A DNA stretch of 64,000 nucleotides from Hypomesus transpacificus (GCF_021917145.1 NC_061066.1:310001-374000); one strand, 5' to 3'. Shown: positions 1-28,661, counted from the first letter of the stretch. The notes: a model not told the origin generated them from the sequence alone. Numbers and translations: made by a program.

Positions 1-86
1 AAATGTGTTCTTTTTATTATGTACCTAAGCAGGAGTAGTATATCATAGAATAAACTGACAATGGTGTGTGTGTGTGTGTGTCACAG

Positions 87-217
87 TGATCATGCTGTGG
101 GGCGGACAACCAAAACCACATGCCGATGCACAGGAAGACTCGTGGGAAAAGATCCTAGCATTTCTACAGCAACACCTGTACCATGGCTATGACTCAGCAC
201 CTCAGGCCAAACTGTAA
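87..217 (+). CDS. Last coding exon of an acyl-CoA thioesterase / BAAT-family gene (5' part outside window)
   Basis: After a (TG)n tract ending in a cag acceptor (84-86), an open frame runs to TAA at 215-217. It reads LWGGQPKPHADAQEDSW, then KILAFLQQHL, and ends QAKL. This matches the C-terminus of type I acyl-CoA thioesterases (ACOT1/2/4) and the related BAAT, where a WGG-x-P-(R)-x-H-x-x-AQ block carries the catalytic histidine of the Ser-Asp-His triad; here that His is codon 119-121. Family members hydrolyse acyl-CoAs or conjugate bile acids. The C-terminal tripeptide AKL resembles a peroxisomal PTS1 signal, as in some ACOT/BAAT proteins. A polyA signal lies at 505-510. The fragment is too short to choose a paralogue. 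In mammals this block is part of a larger last exon, so an intron so close to it is either fish-specific or a sign that the acceptor is wrong. Confidence 0.72.
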
Positions 218-1521
218 TGTGACATCCTGTAAACACGATGACCAGGAAAATGTAGCTTTAACTAGCTTTTAAAGCAATCAAGTTTGTATTTAATACGTAT
301 TTAAGCAGTTGAATGAAATGATCACCACACAAAGAATGGGAAGAGATTGAATGGGGTTTATGAATGGCTTATGAATGGTTTTCAATGGTGTTTTATAAGA
401 TATCTAATATCTTCTGGGCTAATTAACTGAACTGCCTTAGTAGTATTAATTATAACAGTTATTTGAGCAGTGATTATTAAGTATTATTATGGTAAAACAT
501 TTGTAATAAACTAAGAGATGACTTGTTTAATTTTATTTTTGTAGTTCCTCAAAGTACCACTGGAGGGTGGTATGTCTTTGCAGTGAAAGACTATTAGGGA
601 ATACTATTGAACTGGGGAACACTGTAAGGGAACCATGTATTTAAGGGTATAATGTATAGTATGAACCAAATACAACCTAGTCTGCCCACCTTGGGAGTAC
701 ACAGTGGCTTTTTAGGCTGAGACTGACCAATGGAGTGACTTTAATTATGTTAACACCCATCTTAAACGTTCTCATCCAATAATATGCAGGTCCTCCATGG
801 AGGATACAGTAGGCTCGGTATGCTATGCTAGGTATGCTATGCCAGTAGGTACATCAAGCCAGAATAGGGACGGTCATCTGTGAGGTCATCTGCTGGAATG
901 CTATGTTGCCTACTTTCCTGGGTCATCTGCTGGAATGCTATGTAGCCTACTTTCCTGGGTGTCAGTGACACTGGACTTCTGTGCTGACATGGTAATGACG
1001 TTACCTTAGGCTACTCAGCTGAGGATGTTAGAAAACACCTGATGAGTTTATAAACACATAACTGTCGACTGCCTGTCCCAGATACAATGCAGCTGTGTAC
1101 ACCAAAGTAGGGATATCTGCTGAGCAATTCAAGGAGTTTTATCAATCTGGCAGATCCTCATTAGGGCCTACCTTAATATTTTGTCTAAATACAGTTCGAA
1201 TCAAATTATCATGTAAATATAATGCACATACCAATCTTATGGCTCACTTTTCCTGGATCTAAGTATAAGCACATCTTTTGCATACCTCCACAAATTATTC
1301 TAAGTTTTCAACTATAAAAGCTGATTTTCATGTAACTTAAGTGCGATGAAAATTGAAGTTTCAATGTAGAGTTGCTGTTTTAGCTAGAGGGGTGGGGGCC
1401 GCCTGGGATGCGAAGTTGGGGGCTCGCTCCGATCTAGTACGTGACAACTCCCTCCTCTCAAACACATTTACTCACTCACCGCTTTGAAACCCGCTGACAT
1501 CAACCCAGAGGCGAAATATCA
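218..1521. other. 3' UTR of the thioesterase gene and intergenic DNA upstream of the laminin gene
   Basis: No convincing coding exon was seen. A polyA signal (AATAAA, 505-510) probably ends the thioesterase transcript. At 884-957 a 37-bp segment is tandemly duplicated (two near-identical copies), preceded at about 815-845 by short repeats of tatgctatg. The region just before 1539 should hold the laminin promoter and 5' UTR; I could not identify a TATA box or transcription start with confidence. Confidence 0.5.
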
Positions 1522-1538
1522 ATGTTTTACATTGAAAA

Positions 1539-1545
<7 letters not shown>
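1522..1545 (+). promoter_or_regulatory. Upstream ORF overlapping the laminin start codon
   Basis: An ATG at 1522-1524 opens a seven-codon frame that stops at TGA 1543-1545. The stop lies 4-6 bases inside the laminin coding sequence, which starts at 1539, so the uORF and the main start overlap in different frames. If the mRNA includes 1522, ribosomes starting there would finish just past the true start, a layout that usually lowers translation. The transcription start is not known. Confidence 0.4.
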
Positions 1546-17081
<15,536 letters not shown>

Positions 17082-18040
17082 CCAGCCACGCCCACACACA
17101 CACACACACCACAGCAGCGGTCAGGGAGCAGCACAGCTGAAGACAACTAAAGATGAAAACCACTTCAAGAACCATGAAACTTTAGTATTCTGTGCTATGA
17201 ACCAAATATTCCATACAGAACTGATCCTATAAGTGATCAACACCTTTAAAGCAATATAAGCTATCATTGCAAGTCATATGTGAATTTAAAACCACTTGAC
17301 TGCACAGGAAATACCAGCCATTATGTGGGAAGCAAAAATACAATATTTATAAAGATACTTAAAGTTTCCCGTAGAAATTACACATATGTTGACCCTAATT
17401 TGTTGCTGTAAGTTAACATTTTATTAAAAACGACTGCATCAGAAACACTTTTCACCTTTTTTTGTGAAGAAAAATATATGTATCACAGAACAACCACTAG
17501 GTGGCAGCATATACCATGAATTGGCACTGGTGATGTATGGGCAGATGGCCTTGCTGTTTGGTGATACAGTACCAGGCCACGTGCCACCCTTGTGGAGATG
17601 ACCACAGGCTGGCAGAAGCAGGGCACTCGAAGACGCAGTGGACCAAAGCACAGTTTGAATAATGAAGTTGGCGTTGGCAGGATCCGGATAAAACATTAAT
17701 GTCAAACAAAACAGCTTGAGCATGAACTACAGGGCCCTCTGTGTGCTACTAAACACTCCCATAGTACATGCTGCTGATGTGTGTCTTGTGAATAAGTTAT
17801 TAGTCCCTGTTTCACTGCTTGAATGCTTGGGACAAACTAGGGACATAAAAAGTCTCAATGCCAGATTGAGATATATAACTCATTTACTCACAAAATCTTG
17901 ATTCTATGTTTACGTGTATATTCTATATCCACACATGATGAGGTATTCCACTGTGTCATAACTCAAACTTTAAAACACAGTAGGTCCTCTTGTACAAGAT
18001 CCTGAAATAAATACATCCTATTCATGAGCACTGGTCTCGT
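17082..18040 (+). other. Laminin 3' UTR with polyA signal
   Basis: AT-rich non-coding sequence after the TAG at 17079-17081. A canonical AATAAA at 18006-18011 probably defines the 3' end. No coding exon was seen. Confidence 0.6.
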
Positions 18041-18149
18041 GTCAGATTACTGGATCATGTACGGTTTGCTGAATACACAGATCAGTCATGAAGAAGAACT
18101 AATCAGCAGGAACTTCAGACTGAGCAATGATATGTAAACACAGGCAAAG

Positions 18150-19846
18150 CACCAAGCTTAGAAAAAAATGATTTATTTTTTCTTGTTTGAAAAAGTGTGT
18201 TCTGTACAAACCGGAAGGACCGGATTAACCAAAACAACACTAACGTGCACAGCTACTCAGACAGGACAACATTTCAGACATGCACACTGTCTCTCTCCAG
18301 CCCAGAGACAGCAAATAGAGTTGCAAAGTAGAGGGTAAACTATTTATCACCAATGTACAATGGTAAATATGCTGACATACCCGTCGAACTCGTGTAGGTA
18401 TCAGTAGAAGAAAGTGCCAGTCAACCACTACACATCTTCCCACATGTGGCTCTGTGGAAACAATAGGTGACAACAGAGGAACACAGAAAAGGCAACAGAC
18501 ATCTTTCATCATCATCATCACAACATCTTCATCACAGTGATACTGGGATCTAGAGAAGACGGAACTCAACTGCTGTTCCCGCCACTCTGTCCAGTCAGAT
18601 GACAGCATCTAAAAGGCATTTAGAATATTTGTTTGTTCGGTATAAGGCAAAATAATATACTGTTTCTAGAGGAAAAACTAGTGTCACAACATGGTGTTTT
18701 AAGGGCACACCAGTGAGCAGTTCCTGTGTTCCTGGGTCAACGGTAGAGCTCCTTTCTTATTTAATAAAAGAAAATACACACAATTAATAAAGAAGAATTG
18801 CCAATTAGCTTAGGGAACATCAGACCTCTCGGACACTGCTTCAAGGTATCAAATCCAGCAGAGTTAGCCTGTCAGGGCAGAACAGTACAGTATGCATCTC
18901 CTTTCAGGGTCAGAGATGGGTCACCAGCCTTCATTGGGACAAGTTCAGTCGTGTCACCAAACCCCCTCCTTATGTGTGTGCCTGAGCTGACTACCCAGAA
19001 GCAGCACGTCACGGTTCAGTGAGGCAGATGGCCGTCCGCTAATTCAGACGTTTTCCTTTCGCACACGAATGCACAACAGTGACATGAAAACAGACGCAAA
19101 CAGATGCACATACACAGCCACACCCACCTTTAAGACGTGAACACAGAATTTCGACACAGACTCAAAACATCCCTTTAAAATGACGACGCCACTAAAACCA
19201 TTAAAACAAACAACAAAAACATTCTGCTTTTACAGTAAAGTGACTTACAGTACAAAACCAGTAAGATCCACGAGCAAACCAGCCAATACATACTTCAGCA
19301 TGAGCTCAGTGTGTGTGTATCACAGAAGGTGTGTGGTGTAGTGGGGTTTAGTATGGCGGAGTGTAGCTTAGATACAAGTCCTCTACAGGGGATGACTTTG
19401 TAATGCTGTCAGTGAGAAAGCTAGGTTCTTATATGAGACAGTTGAAAACAAACAGACCTGGGGGACCCCTCCTCTCCCTTTAAGAATGGGACATAAACTA
19501 TCACTCCACCTCCCCTTTAAATGAGTCGCCAACAACCACACACAGGACAGACTTTTTCATACGCCCATATTGTCTGACACGCCAGTCCCTTGTAGCATTT
19601 AGCTGATTGGTCACTCTCGGCTGAAATGCCTGGCAATTGTCTGTGGCAAGCTGGCATGTTTTTTTTTTTTTTTATAGCATTCAGCTACTGAGAGGAAAGA
19701 GAGAGACAAGAGAAGAGGGAAATGATGGTGGTGATAAGGCTACATATTAACGCCACCCCTCTCCTCCAGGTCTACTGCAAAATCACAGTTCCAGAAGCCG
19801 CGGGCCCAAAGTGGGAGGGGCCTGCGCTATGTGGGAGGAGCTGAGC
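18150..19846 (-). other. tmcc3 3' UTR with polyA signal
   Basis: Downstream (minus strand) of the tmcc3 stop codon at 19847-19849. The + strand TTTATT at 18172-18177 is AATAAA on the minus strand, which would give a 3' UTR of about 1.7 kb. It includes a T15 run at 19661-19675 and a CAT/ATC triplet cluster at about 18505-18525. The predicted 3' ends of the laminin gene and tmcc3 are only about 150 bp apart. Confidence 0.55.
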
Positions 19847-22072
19847 TCAGTGTGGGAGGAGCAGACGCTCCAGCATGCACTGCAGGTGCTCCCAGTTCTT
19901 CCAGAGCAGTGCCAGGAGAGACACGCCCACACAGGTGAGCGCCAGGTGCACCCTGCTCCGGAGGAGGGGGGCCGCGAACTTGGCCGCCGTCGAGACGCAC
20001 ACCAGGATCACCGTGACGATGGCCAGCATGATGTTGATGCATTTTCCCAGCAGCACCTTGGCGTCTGTGTTCTCCAGCTGCACGGTCTGCTGCTGCTGCT
20101 GCTGCAGCTCCAGCTTGGACACCCGCGTCTGACACGACTCCAGGGCCTCCTACACACACACACACACACACACACACATCAAAATGTGTCAATCCCACAC
20201 ATAGGTTGAAGTTGAAAGACCTTCACAACAGAGATGATCTGTTAAGAAATGTAAATATGAATAAATAAATGTGTCTTGAAATACATTTCATTTACAATGA
20301 ATAAATACGTGTCATGTGAGAAAGGTCATGATGCCAGATTGTTGTTCCAGCTCCAGAGTGTATGTGCGCACCTGGATGTCCCTGGCCCTCTCGTAGGCCT
20401 GGTAGGCCACCTTCTCCTCGATGCTGGCCAGCTCCTGCTTCAGGTCGCTGGTCTCATGCTGGTGGAGCTCAGTCAGGTCGTTCAGCTGGTCCTCCAACCG
20501 CTCAAACCTGGTACAGAGAGACAGGGGGAGAGGAACAGGGAGTGAGGAAGAATGAAGGAGAGGTGAGAAGGAAAGAGAGGGTGGAGGATAGGGGGGAGGG
20601 GGAGAGAGGGACAACATATGGAGAGAAAGGGAAAGGGAAGAGAAAGGGAGAGGAAAAGACAAGAAAATCCTGTTAAATCCTGTTAAATCCAGACACACTT
20701 CTACAGCGGTGTTGGTCTGTGTTTGTGTTGTGTGAGTGGTCCAAGTGAATCATCAGCTTTACCAGTTATAAAGCTGCAGAATAAGCCCTAAGGTGACAGG
20801 ACTCACAACCTAGGGTTTACATGCCAGCTTTTTGCGGTTGTCTATTTGGGGTGTAAACAACCTGGTTTGAGGGCTGCATGTTTTGCAGAAGGATTTAAAC
20901 ATAGACATACTGCAAACAGCCTTCAAAAGGGAGAAAGACTGTTCTGTCAGAGTACTGCTGAGGACGAAACGTTTTTGTCTGAATGGAACATGACTCACAG
21001 GAAGAGTACAATATAACCATGGGGAATTTTGGGGGCTCTTTGAAATACAAGGCTTCTTTGAGGACTAAAACAAACAAAACTTGTGTGTGTGTGTGCATGT
21101 GTGTGTATTTATGCTTCTGTATTTGTCCATGACCCACACCGACCTGTATCTCTCTTCTTGCAGGGTCTGTGTGATGAAGTTGTAATCCCTCTTGAACTGA
21201 GCCTTCAGGGCCTCCATGTCCTCTGCTAGCTGACTCTGGGCCTCCCTGATCTCCCTCACCTCCTCCAGCACCTCCCCCAGCCTGCCCTGGGAGTCCGACC
21301 TCCCCGGCCCCCCTCCGGACCCCAGCCCCGACCCCTCCGCGGGGTTCCCGTTCGAGTCCGCTGACACGGATGTCCCCGAGGAGCACTCGTCGTCGCTGTG
21401 GTACTTGGGTTTGGCCACGGTGGTGGCGCTGCCGCTCAACGCCCTGGCCCCGCCCTCGGCCTGAAGCCCTGCCCCCGTCTCCATGGAGCTCTTGAGGTGG
21501 GCGATGTTGTCGGCGCTGCCGAACTTGTTCCGGATCAGGTTGGCGAACTCCCGGGATTTGTTGAAGAAGAAGGGCGGGGACAGCGAGACCCCGGGCCCGA
21601 TGGTCTTGACCTTGTCCAGCGCTGGGTGGCGCCCGCTGGAGCTCACGTCCCGGAGACTGCCCTCCTTGGTGCCCTCCTTGGCGTCACGCGGCCCGTGCTT
21701 GGCCCCGTTGGTCTCGCTGTCCTTCATGCGGCGGTGGTACTGCTCCAGCTTCCTCTGCAGCCGGGCGATGCTCTGGGCCGACTTCTGGTTCTTCTTCTCG
21801 AACACCTGGCGGATCCGCCCCACCTGCTGCTTGTCGGCGTTGTTCACCAGCTTCAGGTACTCGGCCACGTTCTGGTCCCGGGCCGTCTGCTCAACCTTGA
21901 TCTGCTCCGTCACCTTCAGGATCTTCTGCTGCAGGCTGTCCAAGCCCAGCGGACCCTTCCGGAAGTCCAGGCCCACTTTGTCGACGGTGCAGCTCTCCAC
22001 ATCCAGGTTGGACTCTGAGCCGCCGCGGCGCATAGGCACCGGGAGGCTGAGGATGTTGCCATCACGCTCCGC
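19847..22072 (-). CDS. tmcc3: Transmembrane and coiled-coil domain family protein 3, three 3' coding exons
   Basis: Exons on the minus strand: 21144-22072, 20372-20507 and 19847-20149, all in phase; they give 455 residues to the stop at 19847-19849. The large exon starts [20 protein letters not shown] and carries the family coiled coil ([16 protein letters not shown].., [16 protein letters not shown].., [20 protein letters not shown]) and the [20 protein letters not shown] block. The second coiled coil ([17 protein letters not shown].., [21 protein letters not shown]) leads into LELQQQQQQ. Two hydrophobic C-terminal segments (around [18 protein letters not shown] and [17 protein letters not shown]) anchor the protein, as in other TMCC proteins of the ER. 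The start of the large exon and the position next to ndufa12 favour TMCC3 over TMCC1/2. The N-terminus is not in these exons; the acceptor at 22073-22074 is phase 0. Confidence 0.9.
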
Positions 22073-23633
22073 CTGGACACACACACACACAGACACACAG
22101 AAGAACAAAGAGATAATGTGAGACATTGTGGCTTCCACAGTTGAAGAGAATGACCTCAAATGTATACGGTAAACATGTGATGAGGTGCAACAGATTAGCA
22201 CAGGTGGCTGATGATGTCATCAGTCTGGAGTCCTTGGTAAAAACATCCTGAGATGTCTGTACGGGTAAGGGTGCATGTGTGCACAACAAGAGTCTTTGTG
22301 TGTTTAGTGTGTCTGGGTTCCTTGCTGGCCCATTATCCAGTCTGGCCCTGAGAAAGAGCGAGGAAGGTAGAGGACAAAAGATGCATCATACAAACTTTGG
22401 AGGGTCGTTAAATCTTTTCTCTAAAAGTCTTCTCTAAAGACTTGAATGGACCCACAGGATGAATAGAGAGGCTCTAATGGACCGCTCCGCCAACAACACA
22501 AGACCATTACATAAACCACGCTGAGTCTGCAGGACTAATAAACAAACCTCACAGTTACAGTCCTGTTACCACGGCAGCCACAAATAAGCACACACACACA
22601 CACACATGCAATTAAAGCAACATGCAAAACAACACTTTCATTCATATTAGTGCCACGTAACCTCATCAACTCTCTCTGTCTCTTTAGCTGGAGTGGTAAT
22701 GGTAATTCACTGTGGCACAGACAGGCTGGTCTAGCTGTTGCAGCAGCTTCTTCACTCAGGACACAGATGGTTCAACCAGTCAGCAATTCCACCCTGTATA
22801 AAACACACCAGTATGAATACAACTGCAATCTGCGAAACTAAATCATGTTGGCTGGCCATTCCCTGACCACAGCAAAGCCAGAGTAAAGAGAACAGCAGTG
22901 AAGGGCTTTGTGGCCTGCACACACTCCGCCCCCCTTTCTGCCTTCCTCTCTCATACAGACACACAAACACAAACACACACGTACACTTGCGCACACAAGT
23001 ACGAGACGTTGCACACCCAATCACACACGGAACCGCACTTAAACACTTGAATGCTGCCTGACACCACAATCTAAAGGTTTGGGCCTTTGGGGAAACTGCA
23101 GGAAACATAGTGATTGGTTTTGAACCTTGAATTCAGTCTGTAGTCAGAGGGGAACTGAGAGTGGGTCTGACGGACATCATGTGACCTCGTCAGAACACGC
23201 CCTGCATGCTACAGTAGAGCAGGCCAGATGCCACAAGTTACACCCATGACACACGTGTCTGCACTCTTCACTCTATATCTGGTCAGTGTTTTTCCTCTGA
23301 CCTCTGTATAGGAATCAGGCCATTCAGATAACAGTTGACCAGTGCAGATGGACACGCACACACATACACACACATACACACGCACACACATACACACGCA
23401 CACACATACACACGCACATACACACACGCACATACACACACATGTAAGCACACAGCCACACACACACACACACACTAGTCTGCCCACTCCCTTCTTCACT
23501 CTGAATTCAAATCACATTGAAAACCTTTCATACTAGCCAGTACACACAGCTTGACGTAGGACGGAGTCAGACGAAAGGTTGGTGCCTGAGTACGAGAGTG
23601 TGAAGTGTGCGTGACAGGAGGGGGCATGTAGGC

Positions 23634-24128
23634 CAGTGCTGCTCTGCATGGCATGTTCCCTACACGCTGACTGTCACTGACCTGAGAGCAGTGCTGCTCT
23701 GCATGGCATGTTCCCTACACTCTGAGTGTCACTGACCTGAGAGCAGTGCTGCTCTGCATGGCATGTTCCCTACACGCTGACTGTCACTGACCTGAGAGCA
23801 GTGCTGCTCTGCATGGCATGTTCCCTACACGCTGACTGTCACTGACCTGAGAGCAGTGCTGCTCTGCATGGCATGTTCCCTACACGCTGACTGTCACTGA
23901 CCTGAGAGCAGTGCTGCTCTGCATGGCATGTTCCCTACACGCTGACTGTCACTGACCTGAGAGCAGTGCTGCTCTGCATGGCATGTTCCCTACACTCTGA
24001 CTGTCACTGACCTGAGAGCAGTGCTGCTCTGCATGGCATGTTCCCTACACGCTGACTGTCACTGACCTGAGAGCAGTGCTGCTCTGCATGGCATGTTCCC
24101 TACACGCTGACTGTCACTGACCTGAGAG
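23634..24128. repeat. 55-bp minisatellite, nine copies
   Basis: Nine consecutive copies of a 55-bp unit (495 bp in all) beginning cagtgctgctctgcatggc. The copies are nearly identical, differing mainly at one or two positions (tacacgctgactg versus tacactctgagtg). Each junction creates the inverted repeat AGAGCAG-TG-CTGCTCT, which could form a 7-bp hairpin. It lies in the long tmcc3 5' intron. There are no unique spacers, so it is not a CRISPR-like array. Confidence 0.95.
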
Positions 24129-25831
24129 CTAAGAGTTGCCCCATGCTGCAGGCAAAAGAAACAAAAACAAATCCAAACAGAACAGATACACTTCCTGTAG
24201 GTTCACGGCACAACAGGTTCCTCGTTTTATTTCACACAACACAAAACCTGCTGTAGCATAACTGCCGACAGATCCCAGAGCAGCACTTCAAGAAACAGAA
24301 GCCATGGGCACACAGGAGGAGATACTGTAAATGACCTTTCACATACCTTACACATGACGCTAAATTAGCATCATATATATATACAATCAGTATGTTTAAC
24401 CAATCACAATTCCCTGTCTGGGAAGAGCTCCACCAATGATGGAGTGGTTGCACCTGTATGCTAACGAGGTAGGTTGGCCCACAGCTGCAGGCACACACAC
24501 ATCAACTGACTGCTTACTGACCCTGCCTGTACTGTTGGTTTTATAAGGTGTACCGCTGTTGTTAGAGTAGTTGTCGTAGATCAGTGTTCATAGCAACAGC
24601 CCATCCTACATGGTCTGTGGCTTGGCCTATGATAGGGCCATGAAAGTAACAGTTGGTTAGGCTACAACTTCATGCATGAGAGGTGGAACAGGTGACACAA
24701 ATACACAGATTTCTATAAGAAAGAGGTTCATAAAAATTCAATTCATTTCATTAATCCCAAAGGAAATTCAAATGTTGGAACGAGGCGTAGATCCTGCTAG
24801 TTGGATTAAGGTTACCAAACCATTTAGCATAATCCAGATGATACAGCTACGTCCGCTTCTATTATCCTTTGCAGTAGAAGTCATATTTTATATCCGTAGA
24901 GCCAGGCACAAACAAACAAACAAACAGACGCACGTCATTTGAGATCAGTCATTCTGACCCAGCCACTGCAGTGCCCTACCTAGAGCCAGGCTCTATCTGA
25001 ACCAGCACAGCAGATTAACACAGTGTGAGGATGAAGAGGTCCGGAGGGGGGGGAGAGGGGGGGGGGGGGATAAAGGGATATGGTTTGTGAGGTGAGGCGT
25101 TTAGAACTGTCCTCTGAGCCAATTAGGCTCACAGGACAATAAACTGACAGCGGCCTTATCACATGACGTGACTGGATGGTAAAGCTGGTCTCTTTCTTAA
25201 CACAGCATAACCAACCATGACCGCTTCTGGTTTCAAAACCTCCTTTCCGAGGCGTGGACTTTAGACCTGCGTCGAAAACCCTCGTCTCCATAAAACGAAT
25301 CTACTGCACACGAAAGAGAGAAAAACTCAAATAAGCGCCAAACATAAATGCTATATTTGTCTGAGTCTACATATTTTGCTGCATAGGCCAGGCTTTCATC
25401 TTAAAGACCTGGTCGACGTATCCTCATTTAGCTTCTCTGGCTGTTGTCCAACCTCTCCTGTGCTTGTGCACACCCACGCTGGACTGACCCTGGCTGCTGT
25501 AGTCTTCCACCGTGCTGCTGCATCACTACAAGCCCTCAGTATCACTGTCAAGGAGAACGGCACCCCTTGACAGTCCCAGCTGCTGAGAGAATGAGTAACC
25601 CTAACCAAAATAGCTTTAAAGTTTGGATACGTTATGGAAATAGGATACAGTGATTTAGTCGGTTGATCGTTATTTGGAGGGGGAAAAAAATTAACCTGCG
25701 GCTAAAATGAATGCTTAGTATTCATACTACAAGTGCTGGAAGCGTACAGGTTGAAACATGATAACCCCCGGATTCTGAAAACTCTTGTTTGTACTGTGAG
25801 TCATCATCCCGCTGCTTTCTCCACAGCTCCA

Positions 25832-25858
25832 GGGGGGGGGGGGGGGGGGGGGGGGGGG
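25832..25858. repeat. Poly(G)27 tract
   Basis: An uninterrupted run of 27 G residues after ccacagctcca, in the tmcc3 upstream region. Confidence 0.9.
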
Positions 25859-26959
25859 CAGCAGGGACATGGTACCCACAAAGGGCATCTTATTTTGGGG
25901 CAGAGTAGCCGTCAGACCCCCCTGGAGGCTCCAACACAGCACACAAACACAGCAAACACACACACACAATCGCACACACACAGGACTAACCAAAGCTGCT
26001 CGATTTATTTTGAATCTCCATAATCTAGTGTGAAGCCACAGAACACTTCCTGTTCAGACAAGGTACCATACTACCACTGATTCTCAGCAATGTCCACTAA
26101 CAATGGAACACACACACATGCACACAATACAACATACTACACACACAAACACGACACGGCTATCTGTATTCAGGTCCAACGCTGGGTAGGGCCGGGAGAA
26201 GTCTCTGGTAGATAACTTAAGGCTAATTGCTGTTCCAGCTGCATTGCTAGCTACGTGCTCTGACCTGCAGCACTCTGAGTGAAGGTAAAACAGGAACCAT
26301 AGGACAGGCCGTGAGCTGCCTACAGTGACACAGCCAGGTAAACACATGATGGAAGACTTTTAGGATCTATCCTCCAGCCTAGGAAACAGACAGGAGCAGC
26401 TCTTCACCTTTGTAACCAACCCAGAGGGGCCGTTACTAAGGACTGAGCAGAGATACTGAAGGTGTTCGGAGTCGTGTGTGTGAGAGTGGATTTGTTTGTT
26501 TCATTAGATGCAGGAGGGTACCTGTTTGTGTGTGTGTGTGTGTTCGTGTGTATTTGTTTGTTTGCATATTTGGGTGAGGATTTGTTTGTTTATTGTTTGG
26601 GTGGGTGTGTGTGTCAATTTGACACTACAGGTTTAGACGCAGTGCAGTCTCATTACTGAAGAGTTTCTTGTCTTTGTAAGCTAGGCTGCTTCTCTGGGGT
26701 GTGAAATCCCCCCAGTCAGCCCAGCCGGGACCCAGGCTCCACTGCTTCATCCTCCACACAGAAGAACAAGGGTGTGGAAGAGATAGAAGCAACTTAGAGC
26801 TTAATAACTAACTCGTTACTAGCGTCATTCCACACGCAACACGCTCGGGTGAGTATAGATAAAAGAATGATGTGTCAGCAACAAAGCCCTTTAGAAGGCC
26901 CACAGAGGCCTAAGCAGACCCTGCGGTCTCATTAGCCCTGCTCAGATGTGCGTGTGTGT

Positions 26960-26964
<5 letters not shown>

Positions 26965-27011
<47 letters not shown>
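26965..27011. repeat. (TG)n microsatellite
   Basis: A near-perfect TG run of about 47 bp, roughly 140 bp from the candidate tmcc3 microexon. Confidence 0.9.
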
Positions 27012-27013
<2 letters not shown>

Positions 27014-27150
27014 CTGACTCTCCCCACCTAATGAATCATTTAGACTGATGCAATGGAGACAGGGCTGGGGCATAGAGCAAAGCAGAGAGCAGCTTCCTCT
27101 CTCTGTGTCCCTCCATTTCTCCCTCCACCTCTCCCCCCTCCTCCTGGTAC

Positions 27151-27171
27151 CTGGTACGACCCGTCCACATT
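27151..27171 (-). CDS. Candidate 21-nt tmcc3 microexon
   Basis: On the minus strand a strong acceptor (tctcctctttccctcag) is followed by 21 nt and then CAG|gtacca, a good donor. It keeps phase 0 on both sides and encodes NVDGSYQ, which would join in frame to the tmcc3 exon starting AERDGN at 22072. The VDxxY pattern weakly recalls VDRTYS near the N-terminus of human TMCC3. This is an inference from splice signals and phase; no transcript evidence is available. Confidence 0.4.
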
Positions 27172-27795
27172 CTGAGGGAAAGAGGAGAATGTAGAACAAC
27201 ATGACATGGACATGGCCACAGGCTTGGAGGGAGGGAGAGAGGGAGGAAGGGGGGTTCTAGAGAAAATCAATAAATTGTTATAGCTTCATTTACAATGTAT
27301 AGAGCTCCGCTCCAACTAAACAAGCCCCTAGAGAACAACCCTCAAATGAAAACAACAGGATACAGAAATACAAACATAGGCACGCACATGCACGCACAAA
27401 CATCCACATGTGAAGGGGGTTACCCAGGGTACAAGCTGTACTATACAGAGGGGAGGGGGTCACTGTCCTGTCAGAATAACACTGGACACAACACTGTCTC
27501 AGCATCGGTGTGTGTTTGTGTGACATCTGAAAAGATGTAATCCCTTTTTTTCTATACTTCTTTTGTCATTTGAGATTTTTTATCTCCTTTTTTTCCAGAG
27601 CAAAGATTACCCAGCAGGCAGTGCTCTGAACAGAGGGCATCATCCACAGAGTCCAAAAGAGGGAGGGAGAGTAAATTATAGGATGGTCTTCTCAGAATCA
27701 TTGGCCTCATTGTAAACATGTTGTCAGCTGTGGAGCCATCAGACAGGAGATCTTGAGGCCTGGAGTAATGTTTTAGCACTAACATGTGCAAACGT

Positions 27796-27839
<44 letters not shown>

Positions 27840-28661
27840 CAGAGTTCTGCCTGCTGTGCAGTGCTTTGAGGGTGAGAGGGAGACAGGGAGGGGCACAGCT
27901 GCATTCCACACCTCGAAAGAGAACTCAATTTTTGGAGTACTGATTAAGAACAACCAGTACTTCACAGTGAAAGGACACACACACATACACACAACCACTT
28001 AAAGCAGTCATAAGATCTGGGTGTGCTGCAGACATACACTTGTTAGAGCTCTCAGGACATTACCTCCATACCACATCTGACTGGGTTCAAGTGAAACCAA
28101 TAGCTAGATAATTGATCTGGTTCACACTCTCCCATCAACGTTACATAAGGCTTGTGAGTGTGTTCATCAGAGCTGTCAGGAAGAATTCCACGACACAGGA
28201 CACACAGGAAGGTGTCTCGCCAGTCTGTCTGTGACAGTAGCCACTCTTCGTGTGAGTTCTGCATAGCATTTGTGAGTGTTTCTACTGGAACCGCAGCAAA
28301 CAGTAGTACACTGCCATCTTAAAGAAAGAAAGCCAATCTTTGAATGAGACAACAGTGCTCTATGATATAAATCCTCCTTGTGTGTGTGAGAAAGAGAGGG
28401 TGAGTGACAGGAAGAATGCCAAGTGGGTGAGAGAGTGTGAATGTTGGCTCGGAGACAGGCAGTGTGTGTGCAAGTGTGTGTCGGTGCTATTTGTGAGTTT
28501 GGATGCTGGATCTGTTTGATGGGCTCTGGATCTGAGTGTGTTAATCCACACGGTGTTACTCGTACAGACTGCATCTCTACTGGTCTGTCAGTGAGTATCT
28601 GTACACTGCAGGCTTAGCCAACTCAATCCCTAATCCAACTGCATACTGACGGAGGGAGGGG

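Noticed and set aside
23634..24128. CRISPR-like repeat array
   Set aside because: Units are contiguous with no unique spacers, and the genome is vertebrate; it is a minisatellite.
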